DNA of 64,000 bases, taken from positions 2,728,001-2,792,000 of the forward strand of contig NZ_CP112866.1 of assembly GCF_026410085.1 (NCBI RefSeq), given 5' to 3'. A program made the position numbers and the translations under genes. Position 1 is the stretch's first letter. Every line of letters begins with the position of its first letter. Source of the stretch: Pseudomonas quebecensis (lineage in GTDB: Bacteria; Pseudomonadota; Gammaproteobacteria; Pseudomonadales; Pseudomonadaceae). This document shows, piece by piece, positions 1 to 8,268 of this stretch. A model generated the notes under the pieces. That model saw only the letters and a program-made list of their open reading frames with translations, was not told the DNA's origin and made no database searches.

Positions 1-775
1 CGCCGGCGATCAGTTCCAGGATCACCCGGCTCAACGGGTTGTTCTTGCCCACGCCCAGCAGCGGGCTGACCGACAACTGCCCATTGGATAGCTGCCCCGC
101 CGTGGTGTCATAGGCTGCGTGTTTGAGGCGACTGCGCAGGTCGCCGATGTCGTTGCGCAGGCTGCGGGTCGTCGGCGGGTTCGGCAGGTCGAGGCGATGC
201 ACCGCCTTGGACGCCACCAGCCCGTGTTCCACCAGGTGCTGCATGGAGTCGGCCAGCGGCTTGCTGTGGATCAGGTGGTAACGGTCAAACCGGTACTTAT
301 CGAATTTGTGCAGGTAGACGTTGTTCAGGCTGGCACCGCTGTACAGCACCGTGTCATCGATCACAAAGCCCTTGAGGTGCAGCACGCCGAATAGCTCACG
401 GGTTTGCACCGGCACGCCATATACCGGCACTTCACTGTCGTGGGCCTGCGTCATGGCCTGGTACCAGGCGCTGTTGCCCGGCTGCTTGCCGGCGCCGATC
501 AGCCCGCGCTGGGCGCGCAGCCAATCGACCACCACCACGACCTCCAGCTCCGGCCGTGCGGCTTTGGCGGCATGCAAGGCGTCGTAGATCTCCTGCCCCG
601 CTTCGTCGTGCTGCAAGTACAGCGCAACGATGTAAATACGCCGTGTGGCCTGGGCAATGTTCTCCAGCAGGCATCGGCGAAATTCGGCAGCGCCGGACAG
701 CACGTCAATCGCGTCGGGCGTGAGTGGGAAACCGCGCAGTTTGGGCAACAGGGAGCGTTTGAAGAACGACGGCAT
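1..775 (-). CDS. pssA: CDP-diacylglycerol--serine O-phosphatidyltransferase, PLD-type (3' end beyond window)
   Basis: Makes phosphatidylserine from CDP-diacylglycerol and serine, the first step of phosphatidylethanolamine synthesis, at the inner face of the membrane. The 258 visible residues resemble E. coli PssA throughout: an N-terminal RIYIVALYLQHDEAG stretch and the phospholipase D-type HKD motif HLKGFVIDD with H133, K135 and D140, followed by YSGASLNNVYLH. The gene runs leftward and its C-terminal half, with the second HKD motif, lies outside the window. The start is the ATG at 775, the first residue of the conserved MPSFFKR stretch. The gene further right at 53141 (pcs) gives this organism a second phospholipid head-group enzyme of an unrelated family. 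Confidence 0.85.
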   Translation of the reverse strand, partial: MPSFFKRSLLPKLRGFPLTPDAIDVLSGAAEFRRCLLENIAQATRRIYIVALYLQHDEAGQEIYDALHAAKAARPELEVVVVVDWLRAQRGLIGAGKQPGNSAWYQAMTQAHDSEVPVYGVPVQTRELFGVLHLKGFVIDDTVLYSGASLNNVYLHKFDKYRFDRYHLIHSKPLADSMQHLVEHGLVASKAVHRLDLPNPPTTRSLRNDIGDLRSRLKHAAYDTTAGQLSNGQLSVSPLLGVGKNNPLSRVILELIAG

Positions 776-863
776 AAGGCTCGCAAAGGGTCGAATCCGA
801 AGAGGCCCCGAGCTTACACCATGACGATGCTCAGGTCTCGCTGTCCCAGATGGAAAAAAACAA

Positions 864-892
864 TTGACCAAGAAGAACGATCGTTCTACTGT
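864..892 (+). promoter_or_regulatory. candidate TetR-gene promoter containing a 14-bp perfect palindrome
   Basis: AGAACGATCGTTCT at 874-887 is its own reverse complement and is typical in size and symmetry of a TetR-family operator. It fills the spacer of a possible sigma-70 promoter: TTGACC at 864-869, a 17-nt spacer, then TACTGT at 887-892. Transcription would begin at about 898-900, on or just before the ATG at 900, so the message may be leaderless; no Shine-Dalgarno is visible there. Autorepression by the adjacent TetR is the natural reading but is inference. Confidence 0.5.
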
Positions 893-899
893 TCGCGGC

Positions 900-1463
900 A
901 TGAATGAAATCAATAGCAGTGAAACCCGCGACATTATTCTCGACGTCACCGAGAAGTTGATCTATCGCCACGGCATCGCCGCCACCGGTATGGATTTCCT
1001 GGTGAAAACCGCCGGTGTCTCGCGAAAAAGTATCTATCGCTACTTTGCCAACAAGGACGAACTGGTGATGGCCGCGCTGCAACGCCGCGACGCGCGGTGG
1101 CTGCAGTGGCTGCGCACGGAAGTGGAACGCCGGCCCGACAGTGGCGAGCGCCTGCTCGCCGTGTTCAGCGCGCTCAAGGCCTGGTTCGGCTCGGCCGACT
1201 TTCGCGGCTGCGCCTTTATTAATACCAGCGGCGAAACCGGCGACCCGCAAAACCCGGTCCGCCTGCTGGCCAAGGCCCACAAACAGAAACTGTTCGAGTA
1301 CTTGCTTGAACTGTGTAAAGCACATGGCACCCCCGACCCCGAGCGGCAGGCCGCGCACCTGCTGATCCTGATCGATGGCGCCATTACCGTTGCCCTGGTG
1401 ATGGGCGATTCAACAGCGGCCGATAATGCGCAATGCATGGCGCGAACGTTATTGGGACTGTGA
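900..1463 (+). CDS. TetR/AcrR-family transcriptional regulator
   Basis: A 187-residue one-component repressor. An N-terminal helix-turn-helix (about residues 8-55) shows the usual TetR signature ending GVSRKSIYRYFANKDELV, and the C-terminal ligand domain resembles that of AcrR-type regulators. The reading frame is open upstream to a TTG at 864, but that TTG would be the -35 element of the likely promoter, so the ATG at 900 is preferred. A perfect palindrome just upstream is the probable autoregulatory site. The DUF1348 gene starts 51 bp downstream on the same strand and is the most likely co-transcribed target. The inducer is unknown. Confidence 0.85.
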   Translation: MNEINSSETRDIILDVTEKLIYRHGIAATGMDFLVKTAGVSRKSIYRYFANKDELVMAALQRRDARWLQWLRTEVERRPDSGERLLAVFSALKAWFGSADFRGCAFINTSGETGDPQNPVRLLAKAHKQKLFEYLLELCKAHGTPDPERQAAHLLILIDGAITVALVMGDSTAADNAQCMARTLLGL

Positions 1464-1514
1464 ACCCGCAGGCTGAGCAACTTTCGTTAAAACTAATGTA
1501 GAAGGAGTCGCAGC

Positions 1515-1994
1515 ATGTCATCCATTGAACAACCGCGTCCGCCCCTGCCGCCGTTTACCCGCGAGTCGGCGATCGAAAAAGTGCGCCTGGCCGAAGACGG
1601 CTGGAACTCACGGGATCCGCAGCGCGTATCCCTGGCCTACACCCTCGATACCCAGTGGCGCAACCGCGCCGAATTTGCCCACAACCGCGAAGAAGCCAAG
1701 GGCTTTCTGACGCGCAAATGGGCCAAGGAACTGGAGTATCGCCTGATCAAGGAATTGTGGGCGTTTACCGATAATCGCATCGCCGTGCGTTATGCCTATG
1801 AATGGCATGACGACTCCGGCAACTGGTTCCGCTCCTACGGCAACGAGAACTGGGAGTTCGACGAGCACGGCCTGATGGCCAATCGATTTGCGTGCATCAA
1901 CGACATGCCGATCAAGGAAAGTGACCGCAAGTTCCACTGGCCGCTGGGCCGTCGGCCGGACGATCATCCGGGCTTGTCGGCGCTGGGCCTGTAA
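1515..1994 (+). CDS. DUF1348 / nuclear transport factor 2-like protein
   Basis: A 159-residue protein of the DUF1348 family, which has the small cone-shaped NTF2/SnoaL-like fold. The conserved core is visible: [19 protein letters not shown], the [16 protein letters not shown] helix, then RYAYEWHD and [13 protein letters not shown] near the C terminus. No catalytic residues can be assigned. A good Shine-Dalgarno (GAAGGAG) lies 7 nt before the ATG. It follows the TetR gene closely and is probably its regulated partner. Related proteins are often annotated only as NTF2-family, and the substrate is unknown. Confidence 0.8.
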   Translation: MSSIEQPRPPLPPFTRESAIEKVRLAEDGWNSRDPQRVSLAYTLDTQWRNRAEFAHNREEAKGFLTRKWAKELEYRLIKELWAFTDNRIAVRYAYEWHDDSGNWFRSYGNENWEFDEHGLMANRFACINDMPIKESDRKFHWPLGRRPDDHPGLSALGL

Positions 1995-2013
1995 GCCCGC
2001 CCCGCGCAAACAG

Positions 2014-2040
2014 GTGGGAGTGGGCCTGGCCCGCTCCCAC
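2014..2040. terminator. terminator-like hairpin between convergent genes
   Basis: GTGGGAG at 2014-2020 pairs with CTCCCAC at 2034-2040, with an inner GGGC/GCCC stem and a 3-nt loop. It lies between the convergent DUF1348 and sugar dehydrogenase genes. It lacks a clear T-tract and resembles the GTGGGAG family of Pseudomonas intergenic palindromes. Confidence 0.45.
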
Positions 2041-2060
2041 GTGTGGGTGGCTCATCCTTG

Positions 2061-3218
2061 TCAGTCCTGATTCAAACCCACCCGGTACAACACGCCGTCA
2101 TCCTCATCGGTCAGTACATACAGGTAGCCATCCGGCCCTTGTCGCACATCACGGATTCGCGCCTTCAGGCCGCCGAGCAGGCGCTCCTCGTGTACCACCT
2201 TATCGCCCTCGAACTGCAAGCGAATCAACGCCTGGCTCGCCAGGGCGCCGATAAATACGTTGTGTTGCCAAGGCTTGAAGCGATCAGCGTCATAAAACGC
2301 CATGCCGCTGATACCCGGTGATTGTTCCCACACATGGTGCGGCGCCACTGTGCCCTCCACGGTCTTGCCCTTGGCCTCAGGAATCGGCGTCAGCGAATAG
2401 TTGATACCGTGGGTCGCCAGCGGCCAGCCATAGTTCTTGCCGCGCTCGATGATATTGATTTCATCGCCGCCCCGTGGACCATGTTCGTTTTCCCACAGCG
2501 TACCGCTCCATGGGTTCAATGCCAGACCTTGCGGGTTGCGCTGACCATAGGACCAGATCTCGGGGCGTACGCCTTCCTGACCCACGAAGGGGTTGTCATC
2601 CGGCACGCGTCCGTCGGGGTAGATACGCACGATCTTGCCCTGCAGTTTGTCCAGGTCCTGGGCGGTAGGCCTGTCATTATTCTCGCCGAGGGTCACGAAC
2701 AGGTAACCGTCACGATCGAACGCCAGGCGCGAGCCGAAATGATTGCCGGTGGAAAGCTTGGGCTCCTGGCGCAGGATCACAGTGAAATCGGTCAGGCCAC
2801 TGAGATCGGCCGCCAGGCGCCCGCGCCCCACTGCGGTGCCCGCCTTGCCGCCCTTGCCGCCGCCCTCGGCGTAAGACAGATACACCAGGCGGTCGTGTTT
2901 GAAGTCCGGTGACAACACCACATCCAACAACCCGCCCTGCCCTTTGGCCCACACTTGCGGCACGCCGCTCAAGGGCGCCGACAGCTTGCCATTGGCACTG
3001 ACGACGCGCAGGTGGCCTGGGCGCTCGGTGACCAGAAAGCCTTGGCTGTCGGGCAGGAACGCCACTGCCCACGGATGATCCAGGCCTCTGGCGATCGGCG
3101 TGGCGGTGATGCTGCCTTGCTCGCTGGGGAACTGTTGCGAATCGGCGGCCTGCACCGCCGCCAACGGCATCAGGGATGTGGCGCACAACGCGGCCAGCAG
3201 GGTTTTGCGTAGCAACAT
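2061..3218 (-). CDS. yliI: PQQ-dependent aldose sugar dehydrogenase-like protein (YliI/GDH-B family)
   Basis: A 385-residue secreted protein with a clear signal peptide ending around AAVQAA (residues 1-24). The mature part is a six-bladed beta-propeller of the soluble glucose/sorbosone dehydrogenase family. Family hallmarks are GLDHPWAVAFLPD, LSYAEGGGKGG, GNHFGSRLAFDRDGYLFVT, WSYGQRNPQGLALNPW and NEHGPRGGDEIN, which carry the calcium and PQQ-binding residues in characterised members. It would oxidise aldoses in the periplasm and pass electrons to the respiratory chain. The small secreted protein at 3230-3544 ends 11 bp before its start and is probably co-transcribed. The true substrate cannot be read from sequence. 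Confidence 0.85.
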   Translation of the reverse strand: MLLRKTLLAALCATSLMPLAAVQAADSQQFPSEQGSITATPIARGLDHPWAVAFLPDSQGFLVTERPGHLRVVSANGKLSAPLSGVPQVWAKGQGGLLDVVLSPDFKHDRLVYLSYAEGGGKGGKAGTAVGRGRLAADLSGLTDFTVILRQEPKLSTGNHFGSRLAFDRDGYLFVTLGENNDRPTAQDLDKLQGKIVRIYPDGRVPDDNPFVGQEGVRPEIWSYGQRNPQGLALNPWSGTLWENEHGPRGGDEINIIERGKNYGWPLATHGINYSLTPIPEAKGKTVEGTVAPHHVWEQSPGISGMAFYDADRFKPWQHNVFIGALASQALIRLQFEGDKVVHEERLLGGLKARIRDVRQGPDGYLYVLTDEDDGVLYRVGLNQD

Positions 3219-3229
3219 AAGACGAGTCC

Positions 3230-3544
3230 TTACCGGCGATTGCCGTTGGCATCATAAGTGGGGGCTTTGGGTTCGGTGGCCGGGCGAGTGGGCGCGGCCT
3301 GGCGCTGGGGGTAGCGATTGCCGATGCCGCCGTTTTCCAGGGTCGGTGTGCGTTGCGTCGGCACGGTCTGGATACCGCGGGTAACCGGCGCATTGGGCTG
3401 GGTGCCCTGCATGCTGTTGGGGTTGGCACGGTGAATCGGCCCGGTGTTGGCATCGCTGCGGCCAGGCAGGTTTTGGGCGTGGGCCAATGGCATCAGCGCC
3501 AGGCCCAAAACCAGCGTTGCAACGTGACGCATGCACCTGTTCAT
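3230..3544 (-). CDS. small secreted hypothetical protein
   Basis: About 104 residues. The start is taken as the ATG at 3544, which has GAGG seven bases upstream; ATG 3532 is the alternative. A signal peptide is evident (VATLVLGLALMPLAHAQ). The mature chain is rich in Asn, Pro, Arg and Thr and has low complexity, with no cysteines or recognisable domain, and is probably disordered in the periplasm. It lies immediately upstream of the sugar dehydrogenase gene on the same strand (11-bp gap), so the two are likely one transcript. No function is assigned. Confidence 0.65.
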   Translation of the reverse strand: MNRCMRHVATLVLGLALMPLAHAQNLPGRSDANTGPIHRANPNSMQGTQPNAPVTRGIQTVPTQRTPTLENGGIGNRYPQRQAAPTRPATEPKAPTYDANGNRR

Positions 3545-3728
3545 GAGCAAACCTCTTTGAGACGAGTCGTTCGTGCTTTCGATAGCACGCTACGCCTTGG
3601 GTTCGCCTTTGGTAATTAAATTGTTTCCGCAGAGGTGTAACACGATCTGTCCGCATATCCGCCCGGCGAAACTTTTCGCGCCGCCATCGAGTCACCCGAA
3701 CACAGTTTCTTCTCAAGGAATCGCACAC

Positions 3729-4568
3729 ATGCCAAGGGCAATCTGGAAAGGCGCCATCAGTTTCGGCCTGGTTCATATCCCCGTCTCACTGGTCTCGGCT
3801 ACCTCCCACCAAGGCGTCGACTTCGACTGGCTGGACAAGCGCAGCATGGACCCGGTGGGTTACAAGCGCATCAACAAGACCACCGGCAAAGAAGTGACCA
3901 AGGAGAACATCGTCAAGGGCGTGGCTTACGAAAAGGGTCGTTACGTGGTGCTCAGCGAGGATGAAATCCGCTCGGCCCACCCCAAGTCGACGCAGACCAT
4001 CGAGATCATCGCATTTGTCGCCAGTGACCAGATCCCCTTGCAGAACATCGACACACCGTACTTTCTGGCCCCCGACAAACGCGGCGGCAAGGTGTACGCA
4101 CTGTTGCGCGAAACCCTGAAAAAAACCGGCAAGGTGGCCCTGGCCAATGTGGTGCTGCACACCAAGCAGCACTTGGCGGCGCTGATGCCGCTGGAGTCGG
4201 CGCTGGTGCTGGTACTGCTGCGCTGGCCCGCCGAAGTGCGCGGGTTGGATGAGCTGGAGTTGGGCAGCGACGTCACCAAGCCCAGCCTGGCCAAAGGTGA
4301 ACTGGACATGGCCAAACGCTTGGTGGAAGACATGACGGCCGAGTGGCAACCCGAGGAGTACCGCGACAGCTTCCAGGAAAAAATCATGGCGCTGGTGGAG
4401 AAGAAAGCCAAGGCCGGCAAGATCGAAGACGTGGAGTCCCAGGAAGGCGAAGAGGAGCGCAAGTCGGCCGATGTGATCGATCTGACCGAACTGCTCAAGC
4501 GCAGCCTGGCCGGCAAGCCGTCGGCGAAGAAACCGGCGGCGAAGAAATCCTCGAAAAAAGCCTCTTGA
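3729..4568 (+). CDS. ku: Ku protein, non-homologous end joining
   Basis: A bacterial Ku homodimer subunit that encircles broken double-strand ends and recruits LigD. The 279-residue protein begins MPRAIWKGAISFGLVHIPV, the near-invariant N terminus of prokaryotic Ku, and has the family core with PYFLAPDKRGGKVYALLRE and the ESALVLVLLRWPAEVR strand. The C terminus is the typical lysine-rich tail (KKPAAKKSSKKAS), which in this family helps DNA sliding and LigD contact. AAGGA precedes the ATG; the upstream in-frame extension is rejected because it lacks that signal. ligD starts 24 bp downstream, so this is a two-gene NHEJ operon. Confidence 0.95.
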   Translation: MPRAIWKGAISFGLVHIPVSLVSATSHQGVDFDWLDKRSMDPVGYKRINKTTGKEVTKENIVKGVAYEKGRYVVLSEDEIRSAHPKSTQTIEIIAFVASDQIPLQNIDTPYFLAPDKRGGKVYALLRETLKKTGKVALANVVLHTKQHLAALMPLESALVLVLLRWPAEVRGLDELELGSDVTKPSLAKGELDMAKRLVEDMTAEWQPEEYRDSFQEKIMALVEKKAKAGKIEDVESQEGEEERKSADVIDLTELLKRSLAGKPSAKKPAAKKSSKKAS

Positions 4569-4592
4569 ACCTGCCATCGCCAGGAGATCCAT

Positions 4593-7097
4593 ATGGCAAA
4601 GCCGTTGAGTGAGTACAACCGCAAACGCGACTTCCAGATCACTGCCGAACCGTCGGGCACCGAGTCAGCCGCCAAGAAACGCAAGGCGTCAGCGCTGTCG
4701 TTTGTGATCCAGAAACATGACGCCCGCCACCTCCACTATGATTTTCGCCTGGAGCTGGACGGCGTTCTCAAGAGCTGGGCCGTCCCCAAGGGCCCCAGCC
4801 TGGATCCGAGCCAGAAGCGCCTGGCGGTGCACGTCGAAGATCATCCTCTGAGCTATGGCGACTTCGAAGGCAGCATCCCCGCCGGCCAGTACGGCGCCGG
4901 GGACGTCATCGTGTGGGACCGCGGTGTCTGGCAACCCCACGACGACCCGCAACAGGCGTACGCGGGCGGCAAGCTCAAATTCACCCTGGTCGGGGAAAAA
5001 CTCAGCGGCGATTGGACGCTGGTGCGTACTCGCCTCAAGGGCAGCGGCGACAAGGAACAATGGTTGCTGATCAAGGAAAAAGACCCGCAGGCGCGCCCGG
5101 CCACGGAGTACGACATTGTGCAGGCCGAACCTGACAGCGTACTCAGCACCGCCTCGATCAAACCGCCGGCGAGCGCGAAACCCAAATCCAAATCGCCCGC
5201 CAAACCCAAGGCTGGGGCGAAAAAAACGACCGCCACCCATGCCATCCCCGATCAATTCACACCTCAGTTGGCCACCCTGGTTGAGCGCGCGCCCGAAGGC
5301 GATTGGCAGTACGAAATCAAGTTCGATGGCTATCGTATCCTGGCGCGTATCCGCGATGGCGAGGTACGCCTGTTTACACGCAACGGGCATGACTGGACCG
5401 AACGGTTACCACGCCAGGCCAAGGCGCTTCAGGCGCTCAAGCTCAAGGACAGCTGGCTCGACGGTGAAGTCGTCAGCCTCAACAGCGACGGGCTGCCGGA
5501 TTTCCAGGCCCTGCAGAACGCCTTTGATATCGGCCGAAGCCTGGACATCATCTATTACCTGTTCGATGCGCCATTCCTGGACGGCCAGGATCAACGCGAG
5601 GCCCCGGTAGAACAAAGGCGCGCCGCGCTCAAGGCTGCGCTGGCCGGTAGCCGAAGCAAATTGCTGCGTTTTTCCGACGCCTTCGCCGCCAACCACCGGG
5701 ATATTTTCGAAAGCGCCTGCGACCTGTCGCTGGAGGGGGTCATCGGCAAACGCCTGGGCAGCCCCTACGTGTCGCGACGCAGCAACGACTGGGTCAAGCT
5801 CAAATGCCGTTTGCGCCAGGAGTTTGTGATTGTCGGTTATACCCGGCCCCAAGGTTCGCGCAGCGGCTTCGGTGCGCTGTTGCTGGCGGTCAATGACGAT
5901 ACCGGGCTGGTGTATGCCGGGCGTGTCGGCACCGGCTTCGACCAGGCCGCATTGAAAAACATCTACGCGCAGTTAAAAACACTGGAGCGCGACAGTTCAC
6001 CGCTGCGCAAGCCTTTGACCAGTGCCCAGGCCCGTGGGGTGCACTGGGTGGAACCGAGCCTCGTCGGTGAAGTGCAGTTTGCCGAATGGACCCGTGAGGG
6101 TGTGGTACGCCAGGCAGCGTTTGTTGGAATGCGCACCGACAAACCGGCCGCTCAGATCGTGCACGAAGTGCCGCGCAAGGCCCAGTCTTCGACTGCGCCA
6201 AGCGCCGACCACGGGGTGAAGATCAGTCACCCCGACCGCGTGATAGACCCGCAAAGCGGCACGCAGAAACAGCAACTGGCGCAGTTCTACAGCAGCATCA
6301 GCCAGTGGCTGATGCCGTTCCTGCATCAGCGCCCGGTGTCACTGCTGCGCGCCCCGGAAGGTATCGAAGGCGAGCAGTTCTTTCAAAAGCATTCCGAGCG
6401 CCTGGCGATTCCACATATCAAACAGCTGGACCCGGCGCTGGACCCCGGTCACGCGCGGCTGATGGAAATCGACACGGTTCAGGCCCTGATCGGTGCCGTA
6501 CAGATGGGCACCATCGAACTGCATACGTGGGGCGCGACGTGGGACAAAATCGAAACCCCGGACCTGTTCGTGCTTGACCTCGACCCGGACCCGGCGTTGC
6601 CATGGAAAGCCATGCTGGAAGCGGCTCAACTGACGTTATCGGTGCTGGATGAGCTGGGGCTCGAGGCCTTCGTCAAGACCAGCGGCGGCAAGGGCCTGCA
6701 CCTGGTGGTGCCGCTGGCGCGACGCGACGGTTGGGATACGGTCAAGGCGTTCGCCAAGGCCGTGGCGCAGTTCATGACCCAGCAATTGCCCGAGCGATTC
6801 ACTGCCACTTCCGGGCCGAAGAACCGTGTGGGCAAGATATTTATCGATTATCTGCGCAACGCCCGCGGGGCCAGCACCGTGGCGGCCTACTCCGTGCGTG
6901 CACGGCCAGGGCTGCCGGTGTCGGTGCCCGTCAGTCGCCAGGAGCTGAAAAATCTGCGCGGGGCACAGCAATGGACCGTCGCCAATCTGTTGCAACGCCT
7001 GCAGGGAGTGAAGGCCGATCCATGGCAAGGCTATGCCAACCGACAAAAGATCACCCGCAAGATGTGGGACAAGCTAGGCGCCCGCCCACCGCAGTGA
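4593..7097 (+). CDS. ligD: multifunctional DNA ligase D (3'-phosphoesterase, ligase and polymerase)
   Basis: An 834-residue NHEJ enzyme with the Pseudomonas domain order. The N-terminal 3'-phosphoesterase (about 35-150) carries HDARHLHYDFRLELDG and HPLSYGDFEGSIP. The central ATP-dependent ligase (about 215-520) has active-site lysine K243 in KFDGYR, plus EGVIGKRLGSPY and WVKLKCR. The C-terminal primase-like polymerase (about 555-820) has the acidic DLDPDP motif and KTSGGKGLHLVVPL. A Lys/Ala/Pro-rich linker joins the first two domains. All catalytic motifs appear intact. AGGAG precedes the ATG. It forms an operon with ku; in this family expression is commonly stationary-phase dependent, but no promoter element for that was identified. 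Confidence 0.95.
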   Translation: MAKPLSEYNRKRDFQITAEPSGTESAAKKRKASALSFVIQKHDARHLHYDFRLELDGVLKSWAVPKGPSLDPSQKRLAVHVEDHPLSYGDFEGSIPAGQYGAGDVIVWDRGVWQPHDDPQQAYAGGKLKFTLVGEKLSGDWTLVRTRLKGSGDKEQWLLIKEKDPQARPATEYDIVQAEPDSVLSTASIKPPASAKPKSKSPAKPKAGAKKTTATHAIPDQFTPQLATLVERAPEGDWQYEIKFDGYRILARIRDGEVRLFTRNGHDWTERLPRQAKALQALKLKDSWLDGEVVSLNSDGLPDFQALQNAFDIGRSLDIIYYLFDAPFLDGQDQREAPVEQRRAALKAALAGSRSKLLRFSDAFAANHRDIFESACDLSLEGVIGKRLGSPYVSRRSNDWVKLKCRLRQEFVIVGYTRPQGSRSGFGALLLAVNDDTGLVYAGRVGTGFDQAALKNIYAQLKTLERDSSPLRKPLTSAQARGVHWVEPSLVGEVQFAEWTREGVVRQAAFVGMRTDKPAAQIVHEVPRKAQSSTAPSADHGVKISHPDRVIDPQSGTQKQQLAQFYSSISQWLMPFLHQRPVSLLRAPEGIEGEQFFQKHSERLAIPHIKQLDPALDPGHARLMEIDTVQALIGAVQMGTIELHTWGATWDKIETPDLFVLDLDPDPALPWKAMLEAAQLTLSVLDELGLEAFVKTSGGKGLHLVVPLARRDGWDTVKAFAKAVAQFMTQQLPERFTATSGPKNRVGKIFIDYLRNARGASTVAAYSVRARPGLPVSVPVSRQELKNLRGAQQWTVANLLQRLQGVKADPWQGYANRQKITRKMWDKLGARPPQ

Positions 7098-7115
7098 GGG
7101 GCGCCGCCGGGCGGG

Positions 7116-8015
7116 TCAGATCCATATGAAAATCAGCGCGAGCGCGGCGAAGATTGCCCATTTTTCCAGGTAATAACGCGTGCGGTTGCGCTTCTTCAGT
7201 TCTTTGCCGCGCAGTCGAATCTTGTACAGCCGCGCAAAGGCGCGGTTCAACCCGCCGGTCTTGTCGCCCGCGTCATTGGGCGAGCCGGCGGCGGACATGA
7301 CGGTGCGGCTGAACCAGCGGTTGAACGCGGCCGCCCAGCGATACTTCATCGGCCGCTCGATATCGCAGAACAGGATGATGCGATTGTGCGCCGTGGTGTT
7401 TTCGGCGTAGTGGATGTAAGTCTCGTCGAACATGACCGGCTCGCCATCGCGCCAATAGTAGGTTTCGCCGTCCACATTGATGTAGCAACCTGGGTCGTTG
7501 GGGGTGTCCAGACCCAGGTGATAGCGGTAGGAACCGGCATACGGATCACGATGACGCACCAGCTTGGCGCCCGGCGGCAGCTCGGCGAACATCGCCGCCT
7601 TGATCGAGCCGATGCCTTGCACCAGCTCGGTGGTGCGCGGGCACAACTTCATGGCCGAAGGGTGGCTGTCGCCGTACCACTTGAGGTAGAAACGCTTCCA
7701 GCCGGACTTGAAGAACGAGTTGAAACCCACGTCATCGTGCTGCTCGGAGCGCTTGATCTCACCGGCGCGCAGCAGGTTCTGGGCCTCCTCGCGGATTTCC
7801 CGCCAGTGTTCCTGCAAGGGGCTCAGGTCGGGAAAATCGCCGGGCGCGAGATAAGGCCGACTGGGTAATTTGGAGAACAGATAAAGAAAACAGTTGATTG
7901 GCGCCAGGAAGGTCGAGTGATCGCTGAGCTGGCGACCCAGCTTGTGTCGCACACGGCCACGCAGGTGTACATACGCGATGGAGGCAACGTAAAGAGCAAC
8001 AATGATGAGTTTCAA
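7116..8015 (-). CDS. lpxO: lipid A 2-hydroxylase (Fe(II)/2-oxoglutarate dioxygenase)
   Basis: A 299-residue aspartyl/asparaginyl beta-hydroxylase-family protein matching LpxO, which hydroxylates the secondary acyl chain of lipid A at the inner membrane. N- and C-terminal hydrophobic segments (about 1-18 and 281-299) would anchor it. The iron ligands fit HxD plus a distal histidine: H155 and D157 in RHRDPYAG and H202 or H210 in IHYAENTTAHNRIILF, with R212 a candidate for 2-oxoglutarate binding. It runs leftward from ATG 8015, downstream of wzz on the same strand, placing two lipopolysaccharide-modifying genes side by side, although a hairpin between them suggests separate transcripts. Confidence 0.85.
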   Translation of the reverse strand: MKLIIVALYVASIAYVHLRGRVRHKLGRQLSDHSTFLAPINCFLYLFSKLPSRPYLAPGDFPDLSPLQEHWREIREEAQNLLRAGEIKRSEQHDDVGFNSFFKSGWKRFYLKWYGDSHPSAMKLCPRTTELVQGIGSIKAAMFAELPPGAKLVRHRDPYAGSYRYHLGLDTPNDPGCYINVDGETYYWRDGEPVMFDETYIHYAENTTAHNRIILFCDIERPMKYRWAAAFNRWFSRTVMSAAGSPNDAGDKTGGLNRAFARLYKIRLRGKELKKRNRTRYYLEKWAIFAALALIFIWI

Positions 8016-8268
8016 GGGATTTCGTCACACGTCAGAAGAGAACAGGCTGCTCCTGCGTGCCCACGACGGCCGAGGATTAAATAGCAGCACCTGAAATCAC
8101 AATTCACATAGTCGGCACGAGCGGATGGCTGAGCAACCGGTTCGTGACCATTGGCCGTTATTTAGCCACATTTTGTAACCAAAGGTTAACTAAGAATTGT
8201 GAAAAGCTGTCAACTGGCGGTGTTGCAAGTGCGGGCTTGCCATAGGACAAGCCCTTGCGGGAGGGGCG
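8016..8268 (-). terminator. wzz-lpxO intergenic region with a hairpin at 8233-8254
   Basis: On the transcript strand GGGCTTG and CAAGCCC form a 7-bp stem around 8233-8254, just after the wzz stop, consistent with a terminator for wzz; the T-tract is poor. The remaining 180 bp up to the lpxO start is relatively AT-rich (for example around 8160-8200) and is the likely lpxO promoter region, but no convincing -35/-10 pair was chosen. Confidence 0.4.
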
